Shown: positions 1 through 8,891 of the stretch, in pieces
Layout: every line of letters begins with the position of its first letter
How positions within the stretch are numbered: position 1 is the stretch's first letter
From: Neobacillus paridis
GTDB lineage: Bacteria > Bacillota > Bacilli > Bacillales > Cytobacillaceae
DNA: 64,000 nt
NCBI RefSeq assembly: GCF_016765675.1
Contig: NZ_JAESWB010000340.1
Location: forward strand, 1 to 64,000
Direction of reading: 5' to 3'
The notes under the pieces: generated by a model
Database searches by the model: none
Told to the model about the DNA's origin: nothing
The model's input: the letters and a program-made list of their open reading frames with translations, nothing else
Program-made: the position numbers and the translations under genes

Positions 1-44
1 TTTTCATGTATTTAGCTTAGAACACTACCGCGCTTTCGCTTGGT

Positions 45-103
45 GGCCCCTTTATTTGGTGAGCGATCTGACAATCCCTCACCAAATGAAGGGGTTAAAT
101 TTT
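45..103 (+). terminator. Long hairpin, probable terminator of a gene before the window
   Basis: Positions 47-63 and 78-94 form a 17-bp stem (one G-T wobble) with a 14-base loop, followed by a short T-rich run. It lies before the first gene, so it most likely ends transcription entering from the left. The weak U tract leaves efficiency uncertain. Confidence 0.6.
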
Positions 104-163
104 GCCCACATTAATTTTACTCATACACGTTCTATCTTGACAAATATACTAAAAACATGGTAT

Positions 164-192
164 TTGACGATACTGTTTAAAAATAGTAGGAT
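164..192 (+). promoter_or_regulatory. Candidate sigma-A promoter of yuzB
   Basis: TTGACG (164-169) is followed after 17 bases by TAGGAT (187-192), 25 bp before the start codon. A second perfect TTGACA at 137-142 has no good -10 at 17 bases, so it may be a weaker tandem promoter or chance. Confidence 0.45.
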
Positions 193-216
193 AAATTATT
201 GTGGAGAGGTGAAAGT

Positions 217-456
217 ATGTTCAAGCCAATCATTGAATTTTGTGTCAGCAACTTGGCTGAAGGTTCACAGAAGGCATTAGAAAGATTAGAAAAAGATCCA
301 AATTTGGATATTATAGAATATGGATGTCTAAGTTACTGCGGGATTTGCGCCAGGTCTCTTTATGCCCTTGTTAACGGGGAAGTTGTGACCGGTGAGACAG
401 CGGATGACTTGGTCGATAATATTTATCAATACTTGGAAGAAAATCCAATGTTCTAA
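217..456 (+). CDS. yuzB: YuzB family protein (DUF1450)
   Basis: A 79-residue soluble protein matching the Bacillus YuzB family in length and sequence. Cysteines at 9, 37, 41 and 44 have the spacing of small thioredoxin-like [2Fe-2S] proteins; that cofactor is inference, since the family has no established function. The ATG at 217 was chosen over an in-frame TTG at 199 because GGAGAGGTG (203-211) lies at correct spacing upstream of it. The gene has its own promoter and a terminator directly after the stop. Its neighbours are an A-type Fe-S carrier and a ferredoxin reductase, which fits a redox or Fe-S role. Confidence 0.85.
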   Translation: MFKPIIEFCVSNLAEGSQKALERLEKDPNLDIIEYGCLSYCGICARSLYALVNGEVVTGETADDLVDNIYQYLEENPMF

Positions 457-459
457 TAT

Positions 460-487
460 CGGGGAGCGGATCGCTCTCCTTTTTTAG
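460..487 (+). terminator. Intrinsic terminator of yuzB
   Basis: GGGGAGCG-GAT-CGCTCTCC hairpin followed by six T residues, just after the yuzB stop. Confidence 0.85.
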
Positions 488-522
488 TACAAATTCATAT
501 ACTAATACAGAAGTTGGATTGC

Positions 523-551
523 TTGAGTAGTTTTGGGCAACTGTTTATACT
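523..551 (+). promoter_or_regulatory. Candidate sigma-A promoter of yutM
   Basis: TTGAGT (523-528), a 17-base spacer and TATACT (546-551), ending 33 bp before the TTG start codon. Good consensus fit and position, directly downstream of the yuzB terminator. Confidence 0.6.
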
Positions 552-584
552 AAAGGAAAGCCTCAATGAAGGAGGGGAAATTTC

Positions 585-950
585 TTGAGTAAGGATATTA
601 TCTTTTTAACGGAAGCTGCCTCACTGCAAATCAAAGACATGATGAAGCATAATGAGGAAGAAGATGCTTTTCTGCGTGTTGGGGTAAAAGGTGGCGGCTG
701 CAGCGGTTTATCATATGGTATGGGCTTTGACCATGAGGTTAACGAAGGTGATTACCAGTTCGAACAATATGGCATCCGCATTTTAGTCGATAAAGAAAGC
801 GCCCCCATTCTCCAAGGAACAAAGATTGATTATAAACAATCGATGATGGGTGGCGGCTTTACCATCGATAATCCCAATGCGATTGCTTCCTGCGGCTGCG
901 GTTCATCGTTCCGCACTGCAACGGCAGCGGGTACACCGGAAGAATGCTGA
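585..950 (+). CDS. yutM: HesB/IscA/ErpA-family A-type iron-sulfur carrier
   Basis: A 121-residue A-type carrier that would hold and deliver Fe-S clusters to apoproteins in the cytosol. The family cysteines are present: C39 in the GGGCSGL segment and C103/C105 in the CGCG motif near the C-terminus; a fourth cysteine is the last residue (C121). Length equals that of Bacillus YutM (about 120). Translation starts at TTG 585 with GGAGGGG at 571-577. It is monocistronic, with its own promoter and a strong terminator. Confidence 0.93.
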   Translation: MSKDIIFLTEAASLQIKDMMKHNEEEDAFLRVGVKGGGCSGLSYGMGFDHEVNEGDYQFEQYGIRILVDKESAPILQGTKIDYKQSMMGGGFTIDNPNAIASCGCGSSFRTATAAGTPEEC

Positions 951-954
951 ATAG

Positions 955-987
955 CAAAAAAGGCGTCCAATGGTGGACGCCTTTTAT
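955..987 (+). terminator. Intrinsic terminator of yutM
   Basis: AGGCGTCCA / TGGACGCCT stem with a four-base loop, A-rich before and T-rich after, so it could work in both directions. Confidence 0.85.
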
Positions 988-1027
988 CTAGTATCACTTG
1001 AATTTATATCGTTCTACTTTGAAAATT

Positions 1028-1175
1028 GTCCAGCTCCAGCGCCTATCGCCTAGCAAACTTCAGGTCTCCTCCCTACGATAAGTCAACATCGATTCACTTC
1101 GTTCATCGTGTTTCCTTTATCTCAGTCGAAGCCCCTCCAGTTTGTACGGCGATGATCAAGGCGCTTCCGCTTTTC
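1028..1175. repeat. Long imperfect palindromic repeat element
   Basis: A roughly 148-bp element that folds on itself through nested complementary pairs: AGCGCC 1038-1043 with GGCGCT 1160-1165; ATCGCC 1045-1050 with GGCGAT 1148-1153; CAAACT 1054-1059 with AGTTTG 1139-1144; GATAA 1077-1081 with TTATC 1117-1121; CGAT 1090-1093 with ATCG 1105-1108. It abuts the stop codon of yumC. The sequence resembles a dispersed non-coding repeat I associate with Bacillaceae genomes (recollection, not a search). A 62-codon reading frame across it is not credible. It may act as a terminator or 3' stabiliser for yumC. Confidence 0.7.
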
Positions 1176-2173
1176 TATTTATCGAACATGGAAGAACTGT
1201 GTAATGGCTGAATTCTTGCCTTTGGATCCATAAAGGCCTTCGCATTGTTTACGGCTGTTGGCGCTTCGCCAAAACCGGCTGCAATTAATTTTACTTTTCC
1301 ATCATAGGTACAAATATCACCAGCAGCATAGATTCCCGGAATATTTGTTTCCATTTTGGAATTGACAACGATAGAATTCTTTTGAATCTCGAGACCCCAT
1401 TCTTTAATTGGACCGAGCGATGAAACAAAGCCGTAGTTACAAATAACGGCATCCACATCAATTGTTTCCCGGCTCTTGTCAGCAACGCTTTCCAGCACTA
1501 CTTGTTTAATGCTATGTTCGTCGCCAATTAAATCAGCAGGAACAAATGGTGTTTTTACTACTACTTTAGAATTAAATAAGTTTTCAACACTATGCTCATG
1601 GGCACGGAATTTATCCCGACGGTGGACAATCGTCACTTTTTCGGCAATAGGCTCAAGCATTAAGGCCCAGTCGACCGCAGAATCACCGCCGCCAAATACG
1701 ACGACTTTTTGACCGGCAAATTGATTGAGATCCTCGATGAAATAATACAGATTTTTCCGTTCATATTTAGCAGCACTTTCCAATTCTAACCGGCGTGGTT
1801 GAAAGGCGCCATTTCCTGCGGTAATAATAACCGTCTTCGTATAATGAACTTCACAGTTGGTTGTTAATTTAAATGTTCCGTCTTCTTGTTTTTCTAATTT
1901 TTCAACCGATTGTTCCAGTGCCACTGTTGGTTCAAATTTAGCCATTTGTTCTTTTAGGTTGTTAATTAATTCTTGAGCACGAATTTTAGGAAAACCGGCA
2001 ACATCATAAATATATTTTTCCGGATATAGTGCAGTTAATTGACCACCCAGCTGCGGCAAGCTCTCAATAATTTTCACAGATGCTTGTCTCATTCCCCCGT
2101 AAAAGGCAGTAAATAAACCGACGGGTCCCCCACCAATAACCGTAATATCATATATTTTTTGATCTTCCTTCAC
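1175..2173 (-). CDS. yumC: Ferredoxin--NADP(+) reductase type 2
   Basis: A 332-residue thioredoxin-reductase-like flavoprotein that moves electrons between NADPH and ferredoxin or flavodoxin. It carries the FAD motif GGGPVG near residue 13, the NADPH motif [10 protein letters not shown] in the middle and AAGDICTY near the C-terminus, and lacks the CxxC disulfide of thioredoxin reductase. It is nearly collinear with B. subtilis YumC (332 aa). The GTG at 2173 was chosen because a G-rich Shine-Dalgarno (about 2178-2185) precedes it; a start at 2200 would add nine unconserved residues. The palindromic element at its 3' end replaces a simple terminator. Confidence 0.95.
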   Translation of the reverse strand: MKEDQKIYDITVIGGGPVGLFTAFYGGMRQASVKIIESLPQLGGQLTALYPEKYIYDVAGFPKIRAQELINNLKEQMAKFEPTVALEQSVEKLEKQEDGTFKLTTNCEVHYTKTVIITAGNGAFQPRRLELESAAKYERKNLYYFIEDLNQFAGQKVVVFGGGDSAVDWALMLEPIAEKVTIVHRRDKFRAHEHSVENLFNSKVVVKTPFVPADLIGDEHSIKQVVLESVADKSRETIDVDAVICNYGFVSSLGPIKEWGLEIQKNSIVVNSKMETNIPGIYAAGDICTYDGKVKLIAAGFGEAPTAVNNAKAFMDPKARIQPLHSSSMFDK

Positions 2174-2603
2174 AATGATCCCCCCAACTAGTAGTTGCAA
2201 TTCCCACCCATTATCATACCATAAAACAAAAAATTTCTGCTAACTTTCTGCAAAATACGCATTTTTTCGGTTGTAACTTAATGAGGTAATTTGCCTCTTT
2301 TCTATTTAGTAAAAATAAATGATGTAAATAGCTTGAATTTGTGAGAAAACTAGCATAAGATGTATTAGGGAATATTGTTAAGATTCTGTGACAAAAAAAG
2401 TACATTTTTATGAAAAAATAGTAAAGTGAATGGTAATGTTGAAAGGTTGACGGGAGTATATTTTTTAAAGCCTGGCAACCAATTGATTTCTTTGCATTTA
2501 TTCGTGAAGTTTATCACATACATTTTCTTACTTTTTAAAATAAAAATGTACAGAGCAGTGGAAAATAAAATAAATATTATTAAAAAGGGTGGAAGTGATT
2601 AAG
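2174..2603. other. 430-bp AT-rich gap between divergent yumC and yumB
   Basis: This stretch should hold the promoters of both flanking genes. I see no convincing -35/-10 pair on either strand. It has a short hairpin (GAGGTAA...TTGCCTC around 2283) and the FNR-like box listed separately. No credible ORF with a ribosome binding site was found. Confidence 0.5.
2503..2518 (+). promoter_or_regulatory. Candidate CRP/FNR-type box upstream of yumB
   Basis: CGTGA-N6-TCACA matches the CRP/FNR half-site arrangement TGTGA-N6-TCACA at 9 of 10 positions. A weak -10 (TAAAAT, 2536-2541) would place it near -38, roughly the position of a class II activator. Chance occurrence is possible. Confidence 0.35.
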
Positions 2604-3821
2604 TTGAGAAAGCCAAAAATCGTGATCCTTGGGGCCGGATACGGTGGATTATTAACGACTGTACGCTTGCAAAAGCTGGTCGGGGTTAATGAAGCAGATA
2701 TTGTTTTGGTGAACAAAAATGACTATCATTATGAAACAACTTGGTTACACGAAGCTTCAGCGGGTACACTTCATCATGATCGAGTACGTTATGATATTCA
2801 AAATGTCATTGATCACAGTAAGGTAGACTTCGTTCAAGATACAGTGGTTGAAATCAAAAAGGATGAAAAGAAGGTCATTTTGGAAAAGGGCGAAGTGGAG
2901 TATGACTATCTCGTCATTGCACTTGGCGGTGAACCGGAAACATTTGGTATTAAAGGCTTAAAAGAATATGCTTTTGGCATTACCAGTGTTAATTCGTCAC
3001 GTCAATTACGCGAGCATATTGAATACCAATTTGCCACTTATAATATGGAAGAAGAAAAAGACGACAATCGGTTGACGATTATTGTTGGCGGAGCAGGTTT
3101 TACCGGGATTGAATTCCTTGGAGAATTAACGAACCGCATCCCTGAACTATGCCATGAGTACGATATTGATCAAGGAAAAGTGAAAATTATTTGTGTTGAA
3201 GCAGCGCCAACGGTACTTCCCGGTTTTGATCCGGAGTTGGTCGATTATGCAGTGTCGCAGTTACAACGGAGAGGCGTGGAATTTTTAATCGGTACAGCCA
3301 TTAAAGAAGCTACTCCTGAAGGAATATTAGTGGCCAAAGGCGATGAAGAGCCATGGGAAATTAAAGCGGGAACAGTTGTTTGGGCAGCCGGTGTCCGCGG
3401 AAATTCAATCATTGAGAAATCTGGCTTTGAAGCGATGCGCGGACGGGTGAAGGTCCAACCCGACCTCCGCGTACCAGGATATGATGATATCTTTGTTATT
3501 GGTGACAGCTCGCTTGTGATTAATGAAGAAATCAATCGTCCTTATCCGCCAACGGCACAAATATCGATGCAGCAGGGTGAAGTGGTTGCTCGCAATCTTG
3601 CCGCTCTGATCCGTAATCAGCCACAGTTGGAAAACTTCAAATTTGATAACAAGGGCACAGTATGTTCATTAGGGGAAGATGATGCGATCGGCGTTGTGTT
3701 TGGTAAAAAACTGACCGGCAGCAAAGCCGCATTTATGAAAAAGGTAATCGACAATCGCGCCCTTTATATGATCGGCGGTGTCTCCCTTGTATTGAAAAAG
3801 GGAAAATTGAAATTATTATAA
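2604..3821 (+). CDS. yumB: Type II NADH dehydrogenase-like flavoprotein
   Basis: A 405-residue NDH-2 family FAD enzyme expected to oxidise NADH and pass electrons to menaquinone at the inner face of the membrane, without proton pumping. Two Rossmann motifs are visible: GAGYGG (about residue 10) for FAD and GGAGFTGIE (about 160) for NADH; GDSS near residue 300 is the second FAD contact. Length matches Bacillus YumB. TTG 2604 is preferred over an in-frame GTG at 2589, because AAAGGGTGG sits upstream and the family begins MRKPK. It is divergent from yumC and followed by a terminator. The symbol is by similarity; Bacillus has several NDH-2 paralogues. Confidence 0.88.
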   Translation: MRKPKIVILGAGYGGLLTTVRLQKLVGVNEADIVLVNKNDYHYETTWLHEASAGTLHHDRVRYDIQNVIDHSKVDFVQDTVVEIKKDEKKVILEKGEVEYDYLVIALGGEPETFGIKGLKEYAFGITSVNSSRQLREHIEYQFATYNMEEEKDDNRLTIIVGGAGFTGIEFLGELTNRIPELCHEYDIDQGKVKIICVEAAPTVLPGFDPELVDYAVSQLQRRGVEFLIGTAIKEATPEGILVAKGDEEPWEIKAGTVVWAAGVRGNSIIEKSGFEAMRGRVKVQPDLRVPGYDDIFVIGDSSLVINEEINRPYPPTAQISMQQGEVVARNLAALIRNQPQLENFKFDNKGTVCSLGEDDAIGVVFGKKLTGSKAAFMKKVIDNRALYMIGGVSLVLKKGKLKLL

Positions 3822-3840
3822 TTCGATCTTGAGCGATGAA

Positions 3841-3874
3841 GGACAGGGATTTTTACATCCTTGTCTTTTTTTGT
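3841..3874 (+). terminator. Intrinsic terminator of yumB
   Basis: GGACAGGGAT / ATCCTTGTC stem (one G-T pair) followed by seven T residues. Confidence 0.8.
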
Positions 3875-4002
3875 CCCCGAGCCGACAGGACAGGCCTTTT
3901 ATTGTTTTTTGGGGGAGTCCATGCCTCAGAAGCAATCTATTTTCATTGACTCCTCCATTTCCATTCAGTACACTAAAAGTTGATGGTTAAAGGGGGATTT
4001 TG

Positions 4003-4320
4003 ATGAATATTGCGTTTTTGCTCATCTCAATTGTACTATTTTTTGTTCTGTTTTTTGGAATCGGCTTCATTTTAAATATGATCCTGCGCATGACATGGGT
4101 TATGACTGTGATTTATCCATTTATTGTTATTTTTATTATCGATAAAGTGCGTGTTCTTGATTATTTTGTAAAAAGCAAATATGCCTTTCAGGAATTAGGA
4201 CAGCGCATAACCTCCCTAGCTTCCGCCGATATTATTATTTTGCTTAGCGGCCTTGCCGGAGCGATTGCCTCAGGGATTACCATCAAGCTTTTACGAAAAA
4301 AAGGATATCAAATGTTTTAA
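4003..4320 (+). CDS. yuiB: YuiB-family small membrane protein
   Basis: A 105-residue integral membrane protein with at least two long hydrophobic segments (about residues 3-30 and 33-50) and a third near 75-95, ending in a basic tail. It matches the Bacillus YuiB family in size and in its place next to yuiC; no function is established. ATG 4003 is preferred to the TTG one codon upstream because AGGGGGAT is spaced correctly for it. Confidence 0.75.
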   Translation: MNIAFLLISIVLFFVLFFGIGFILNMILRMTWVMTVIYPFIVIFIIDKVRVLDYFVKSKYAFQELGQRITSLASADIIILLSGLAGAIASGITIKLLRKKGYQMF

Positions 4321-4356
4321 CAGCCTCTTGCCTGTCGGTGAGAGGTTTTTATTTTT
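4321..4356 (+). terminator. Probable weak terminator after yuiB
   Basis: CCTCTT...GAGAGG short stem followed by a T-rich run. The stem is short, so some readthrough into yuiC is likely. Confidence 0.5.
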
Positions 4357-4433
4357 TAAAATTTTTCCCCTTCTTTTTTGAATATTTCCTAACATCTTGG
4401 GAATGAATATTTTGGGAGGAGTGAAAAATTTTA

Positions 4434-5039
4434 ATGAATAAAATGAAGAAGTGGACAAAGCGTTTCGTGATGACATGTTTATTCATGATCGCATTATTTG
4501 TAACATTCCAATCGCTGTCTGGAGTGGACGCGAAAACATTAGTCAGCCGTTTGGCAAATGTTCTTTCCACCAGCAAGAATGTATCGGGGACCCCTTCCTT
4601 GGAAGAAGCCTTTGACTGGTCCAAGTACCCAAAATATACGGTGACAGCAACAGGCTACACCGCTGGATATGAATCAACAGGAAAAAATAGAAACCATCCG
4701 GAGTACGGAATTACCTATTCCGGGGTTAAGGTAAAACGCGACCTATTTTCCACGATAGCTGCAGACTTAACGGTATTCCCAATCGGTACGATTCTTTTTA
4801 TTCCAGGATATGGTTATGGGGTCGTAGCCGATAAAGGGGGAGCGATTAAGGGGAATAAATTAGACCTGTATTTTGAAACCGTTGAAGAAGTGTACCGCTC
4901 ATGGGGAAAAAAACAGGTCGATGTGTATGTCATTCAAAAAGGTGATGGCTCATTAACGGAGAAGCGGTTGCTGGCCTTAAATGAAGATAAGGCATTGCAA
5001 GTATTCCGCCAACAATATATGAAATCAGAAAAAAGATAA
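4434..5039 (+). CDS. yuiC: YuiC, secreted 3D-domain (Sps-type) murein hydrolase-like protein
   Basis: A 201-residue protein with a basic N-terminus and one hydrophobic segment (about residues 10-28) acting as signal or anchor. The C-terminal 3D domain (about 65-180) holds the conserved aspartates in [11 protein letters not shown] and [18 protein letters not shown]. The fold is shared with MltA and the resuscitation-promoting group, and Bacillus YuiC is described as a stationary-phase survival protein with a lytic-transglycosylase-like domain acting on peptidoglycan. ATG 4434 follows GGGAGGAGTG at 4414-4423. A terminator overlaps the stop. Confidence 0.9.
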   Translation: MNKMKKWTKRFVMTCLFMIALFVTFQSLSGVDAKTLVSRLANVLSTSKNVSGTPSLEEAFDWSKYPKYTVTATGYTAGYESTGKNRNHPEYGITYSGVKVKRDLFSTIAADLTVFPIGTILFIPGYGYGVVADKGGAIKGNKLDLYFETVEEVYRSWGKKQVDVYVIQKGDGSLTEKRLLALNEDKALQVFRQQYMKSEKR

Positions 5040-5063
5040 ACAGGTCACGTACCTGTTTTTTTG
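5038..5063 (+). terminator. Intrinsic terminator of yuiC
   Basis: AACAGGT / ACCTGTT stem with a short loop and seven T residues. Confidence 0.85.
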
Positions 5064-5168
5064 TTGCCAAGAAAAATAAGGCTCATCGGAAGGATAGTTC
5101 AGCTTTGCTTAAATCCCCTTTTTTATGGTACTTTTTTGTTTAAGTATATTTGAAGGTGGAGACCCGTG

Positions 5169-5549
5169 ATGAAGGACTTTCCAATCGAGTATTATGAGTT
5201 TTTTGTCAGCTTTAATGAAGGGGATTATTATACATGTCATGATTTATTGGAAGAAATATGGATGACAGATAAGCAGAATTTATTTTTAAAAGGGTTATTG
5301 CAAATGTGTGTTTCCCTCTATCACTATTCCTATGGAAATGTGAAGGGTGCGAGGATGATGATGCTTACTGCCTATTATTATTTACAGGACTATCGACCAA
5401 AATATTGGGGTCTGGATTTGGAGCAGGTCTATCCTTTCATTGAAGAGTGCCTGATGACATTTCCCAAGGATCTTGACAGTATCCCTTATGAAAGAATTGG
5501 TGAACTGCCCCAATTACCAACTTTACTGCTATATTTAGAAGATGATTAG
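5169..5549 (+). CDS. DUF309 family protein
   Basis: A 126-residue helical protein with the DUF309 signature: YYTCHDLLEEIWM near residue 20 (conserved His and two Glu) followed by KGLLQMCVSLYHY. Family function is not established; the His/Glu pattern suggests metal or small-ligand binding, which is inference. The ATG at 5169 has GGTGGAG (5155-5161) at suitable distance; a GTG one codon upstream is the alternative. It lies just upstream of pepA, which has its own promoter candidate in the gap. Confidence 0.8.
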   Translation: MKDFPIEYYEFFVSFNEGDYYTCHDLLEEIWMTDKQNLFLKGLLQMCVSLYHYSYGNVKGARMMMLTAYYYLQDYRPKYWGLDLEQVYPFIEECLMTFPKDLDSIPYERIGELPQLPTLLLYLEDD

Positions 5550-5553
5550 AAAG

Positions 5554-5582
5554 TCGAAATAATGCTGTTTTTTCGCTATAAT
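5554..5582 (+). promoter_or_regulatory. Candidate sigma-A promoter of pepA
   Basis: TCGAAA (5554-5559), 17-base spacer and a perfect TATAAT (5577-5582), 28 bp upstream of the pepA start. Confidence 0.55.
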
Positions 5583-5610
5583 TGACACGAATAATGCGGA
5601 GGTGATGACC

Positions 5611-7119
5611 ATGTTTCAAGTGAAAACAGAATTAGACTTATCAGCGGTACATGAAGGCTTGATTATTGGCCTATTGGACCAACCAGAGAAGTTTTCCGGT
5701 CCGTTAGCAATACTGGATGAACGTTTTGCTGGAATGCTGACAGAGCTTGTTAAATCCGGAGATATTTCTGCTAAGTTAAAATCGATTAGTAAAGTACATA
5801 GTTTAGGAAAAATTGCTGCCAAACGCATCTGGTTTGTCGGGCTTGGAAAGGAAAAAGAACTATCCTTTGATCAATTACGCGAGTCATTTGGTAAACTTTT
5901 TAAAGAAGTGAAGAACAGCCGCTTGACGGAAGCTGCCGTTTATTTAGATTCCTTCATCACTGAGAAATTCGATGGACGGGATGCCGCGCATGCGCTAAGT
6001 GAAGCCGTTGCTCTTGCCAGCTATCAATTCGATGGCTATCGGCAAAAATCGAATGAGCCGGAGCGAAAGCTTGAGCAGCTAACGGTGTACAGTGAATCGG
6101 CCGATGAAGCGGACGTTCAGGCATCTTTAACGGTTGGCTATGCTTTTGGCAGGGGAACAAATTCGGCAAGAACGCTTGTGAACACTCCGGGAAATATGTT
6201 GACGGCAACAGATTTAGCAAACTATGCTGCTAAGTTGGCTGCCAAGTATGATTTTGAAGTCGAAATATTAGATAAACCGGAAATTGAAAAACTAGGCATG
6301 GGGGCATTTCTGGCGGTTAACAAAGGTTCTGACGAGCCGCCAAAAATGATCGTGCTCAAATATCAAGGTAAAGACGAATGGAAGGATGTCATCGGTTTAG
6401 TCGGAAAGGGGATCACCTTTGATACGGGCGGTTATTCGATTAAGACAAAAACAGGAATCGTCGGAATGAAAACCGATATGGGCGGTGCGGCAGCTGTTCT
6501 TGGAGCGATGGAAATCATCGGTGAGCTTCGACCGGAACAGAATGTTGTTGCTGTCATTGCCGCCACCGATAATATGATTAGCGGCGGGGCATTTAAACCG
6601 GATGATGTGATCACCTCGATGAGTGGAAAAACAATTGAAGTGCTAAATACTGATGCTGAAGGGCGCTTAGTATTGGCGGATGCCGTGACCTATGCGAAGC
6701 ATCATGGTGCCGAGTATTTGGTTGATGTTGCCACGTTGACCGGCGGCGTCATCACTGCACTAGGGGTGCATACAACTGGAGCGATGACCAATTATGAGCC
6801 GCTATATGAGCAAGTATTGGAGGCATCGATGGAAGCCGGCGAGCAAATGTGGCAATTGCCGCTGTTTGAGTCGGAAAAGAAACGCGTCCGTAACAGTAAA
6901 GTTGCCGATTTAAATAACTCGCCTGGGAGCGAGGGACATGCGATTGTCGCTGGTGCGTTTATTGGTGAGTTTGCCGAAGAAACCCCATGGGTCCATTTAG
7001 ATATTGCCGGGACCGCCACCGCTTCCAAAGACTATGACCTCGGTCCTGCAGGGGCAACAGGCGTCATGGTTCGTACGCTTGCATTGTTCGTTGAACGATT
7101 CGAACCGATTGAAAAATAA
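5611..7119 (+). CDS. pepA: Leucyl aminopeptidase (peptidase M17)
   Basis: A 502-residue cytosolic M17 metallo-aminopeptidase that releases N-terminal amino acids, preferably Leu. The N-terminal macro-like domain spans about residues 1-170 and the catalytic domain about 175-500. It carries the metal and catalytic Lys/Asp in [11 protein letters not shown] (near 264-274) and the family signature [12 protein letters not shown] (near 345-356), which supplies metal ligands and the catalytic Arg. Length matches B. subtilis YuiE/AmpA. ATG 5611 is chosen because GGAGGTG (5598-5604) is 6 bp upstream; earlier in-frame codons lie inside that ribosome binding site. Confidence 0.95.
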   Translation: MFQVKTELDLSAVHEGLIIGLLDQPEKFSGPLAILDERFAGMLTELVKSGDISAKLKSISKVHSLGKIAAKRIWFVGLGKEKELSFDQLRESFGKLFKEVKNSRLTEAAVYLDSFITEKFDGRDAAHALSEAVALASYQFDGYRQKSNEPERKLEQLTVYSESADEADVQASLTVGYAFGRGTNSARTLVNTPGNMLTATDLANYAAKLAAKYDFEVEILDKPEIEKLGMGAFLAVNKGSDEPPKMIVLKYQGKDEWKDVIGLVGKGITFDTGGYSIKTKTGIVGMKTDMGGAAAVLGAMEIIGELRPEQNVVAVIAATDNMISGGAFKPDDVITSMSGKTIEVLNTDAEGRLVLADAVTYAKHHGAEYLVDVATLTGGVITALGVHTTGAMTNYEPLYEQVLEASMEAGEQMWQLPLFESEKKRVRNSKVADLNNSPGSEGHAIVAGAFIGEFAEETPWVHLDIAGTATASKDYDLGPAGATGVMVRTLALFVERFEPIEK

Positions 7120-7325
7120 CGGCAGCGGTTTGGGAACTTAGCGACCAAGAAAAATCCTGGAAATGTTCTCATGACCCGTTTAAGAGAACCTCCGGGCCGG
7201 AAAAAGTTACTGTTCAGTTCTCATAGCTCAAACAAATCCGAAGCAATAACCACAGCCCGCCCACTCAAAAGGCCCGCTTCCGGCATATGAAATAGTATAG
7301 TAAATATTAAGGAGGTAAGGCCTTC

Positions 7326-7559
7326 ATGTACCCATATTATCGCAGTTCCTATCCGGTTCCGGATCAAAGATTTTTCGGTTGGGGCTGGCCGTTATTGGCA
7401 GTAGGCGGGTTGAGCTTTTTAGGAGGATTAATTGGCGGCGGTATAGGCGGCGGACTTGGTGCTGCTTCAGTGCTGCGTCCACCATTTGGATATGGTTATC
7501 CCGGTTTTGGCTATCCAGGCTTCGGCTATCCAGGCTTCGGATACCCCGGTTTTTACTAG
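7326..7559 (+). CDS. Short Gly/Tyr/Pro-rich repeat protein
   Basis: A 77-residue protein: a hydrophobic glycine-rich middle (about residues 20-50, LGGLIGGGIGGGLG) and a C-terminal tail of four tandem GYPGF repeats. The coding DNA is repetitive too. A perfect AAGGAGGTAAGG stands before ATG 7326 and a terminator follows the stop. Such proteins occur among Bacillus spore coat and surface proteins, but that role is inference. It shares the GYP-repeat style, not sequence, with the gene at 11197. Confidence 0.75.
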   Translation: MYPYYRSSYPVPDQRFFGWGWPLLAVGGLSFLGGLIGGGIGGGLGAASVLRPPFGYGYPGFGYPGFGYPGFGYPGFY

Positions 7560-7563
7560 AAAT

Positions 7564-7592
7564 GAAAAACAGCTGCGGCTGTTTTTTTTTTA
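7564..7592 (+). terminator. Intrinsic terminator
   Basis: AACAG-CTGCGG-CTGTT stem followed by a run of nine or more T residues. Confidence 0.8.
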
Positions 7593-7686
7593 TAAGAAAA
7601 AAGGAAAATCATGATGAAAGGGAGAATAGTGTATAGGAAAATTTCCTAATTGGGGGAATCAAACTGATAAAACATGGAGGCAGAAA

Positions 7687-8070
7687 ATGATTGAAAATAC
7701 GTTAATTGCTGCGTTAGGAATCGAAATTACTCATCTGGAAGAGGGAAAAGTCATTGCCACGATGCCGGTTGATGAAAGAACGCGCCAGCCATTTGGCATC
7801 TTACACGGGGGCGCTTCGGTTGCCTTAGCCGAGACAGTAGCGAGTCTTGGTGCCTATGAATTGGTCAATAAAGAAACGGAGGCAGTCGCAGGACTTGAAA
7901 TTAACGCCAATCACGTGCGTCCAAAAGCAGAAGGTCTTGTAACTGCGGTTGGCACCGTCCTTCATCGCGGCAAAACAACGATGGTTTGGGATATTAAAAT
8001 TACGGATGAACAGGATCGGCTTATTTGTGTTTCCAGATGTACCATGGCGATTATTAAAAAGACTAAATAA
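7687..8070 (+). CDS. yuxO: Hotdog-fold acyl-CoA thioesterase (YuxO/MenI type)
   Basis: A 127-residue PaaI/4HBT hotdog thioesterase. It has the conserved segment PFGILHGGASVALAET (about 39-54), where HGG forms the thioester pocket, and LEINANH after it. Closely related Bacillus YuxO is proposed to hydrolyse 1,4-dihydroxy-2-naphthoyl-CoA in menaquinone synthesis; substrate here is inferred from that similarity. ATG 7687 follows ATGGAGGC. It is a single gene ending in a short T-rich run. Confidence 0.85.
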   Translation: MIENTLIAALGIEITHLEEGKVIATMPVDERTRQPFGILHGGASVALAETVASLGAYELVNKETEAVAGLEINANHVRPKAEGLVTAVGTVLHRGKTTMVWDIKITDEQDRLICVSRCTMAIIKKTK

Positions 8071-8127
8071 TGTTGAGGATGGTATAATAGACCATCTTTT
8101 TTTTGTAAAAAAATGCTTGTGAAATCG

Positions 8128-8193
8128 TGTTATAATGAAATAGATAAAAATAGAAAAAAAGCACAGTTTTTTGTACATGTTTCGCTATATAAT
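8128..8193 (+). promoter_or_regulatory. Two -10-like boxes upstream of kapD
   Basis: An extended -10 (TG-T-TATAAT, 8128-8136) and a second TATAAT (8188-8193) lie in the 160-bp gap before kapD. Neither has a good -35 at 16-18 bases, so sigma-factor assignment is open. Confidence 0.3.
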
Positions 8194-8231
8194 GTATTAC
8201 AAGACCAATGGTGATAAAGGGGGTGAAGACC

Positions 8232-8855
8232 ATGAGAACGGAGCGGCAACATTTATTTATTGATTTCGAGTTTTCAATGCCGGAACGGAATGTCAGGATG
8301 AAGGATTTTTATGCGGAAATCATTGAGGTTGGGATTGTCTCAGTCGTGAATGATCAGATTATCGAGCAATTTTCTTCTTTTGTGACCCCTCTCAAATTTC
8401 CAAAACTAACCGAACGTTGTAAGACATTCTTACATATTACACAGCAGCAAGTTGACTCGGGGCTGTCCTTTTATGATTTTATTCGGAAACTGGAAGAATT
8501 TAATAAAAATAATTTAGACACTACCATTGTCACTTGGGGAAATATGGATATGAAAGTTCTACGTCATAATTGTCTAAAGGCAGGCGTAAAATTCCCTTTG
8601 AATGCTGTTGAATTAGATTTATCGATGGAATATAAACGTTTTTTTGGCGACCAAAATCAAACAGGTCTTTGGAAAGCCGTTCAGGAATATGGCAAGGAAG
8701 GGACAGGACGACATCATCGGGCACTTGACGATGCGCTGACTACCTACAATATATTCAAGCTGGTGGAAAAGGATAAACGCTACTTGGAAAAACCGAAACC
8801 GACGACGATTGGGGATCGGGTGGATTTCTCGAAATTATTAAATGAATTTGCGTAA
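8232..8855 (+). CDS. kapD: KapD, DEDDh 3'-5' exonuclease-like inhibitor of KinA pathway
   Basis: A 207-residue exonuclease-fold protein with the DEDDh residues: D11 and E13 in FIDFEFSMPE, an Asp in TWGNMDMKVL, and the His and Asp of HHRALDDAL. In B. subtilis KapD is reported to inhibit the KinA route into the sporulation phosphorelay. Sequence and length (about 205) agree across the whole protein. ATG 8232 is chosen because AAGGGGGTGA stands 6 bp upstream; an in-frame ATG at 8208 lacks a ribosome binding site. It is convergent with kapB, as in B. subtilis. Confidence 0.93.
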   Translation: MRTERQHLFIDFEFSMPERNVRMKDFYAEIIEVGIVSVVNDQIIEQFSSFVTPLKFPKLTERCKTFLHITQQQVDSGLSFYDFIRKLEEFNKNNLDTTIVTWGNMDMKVLRHNCLKAGVKFPLNAVELDLSMEYKRFFGDQNQTGLWKAVQEYGKEGTGRHHRALDDALTTYNIFKLVEKDKRYLEKPKPTTIGDRVDFSKLLNEFA

Positions 8856-8889
8856 ATGGCCAAATCGTTCAAATTGATTTGGCCATTTA
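8854..8889. terminator. Bidirectional terminator between kapD and kapB
   Basis: AAATGGCCAAATC / GATTTGGCCATTT stem of 13 bp between two convergent genes, overlapping the kapD stop. T-rich flanks are modest. Confidence 0.8.
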
Positions 8890-8891
8890 AA

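Noticed and set aside
1026..1211. 62-codon ORF between yutM and yumC
   Set aside because: It covers the palindromic repeat, has no ribosome binding site and overlaps the 3' end of yumC.
5957..6220. Antisense ORF inside pepA
   Set aside because: No ribosome binding site, and it lies opposite a well-conserved gene; a composition shadow.
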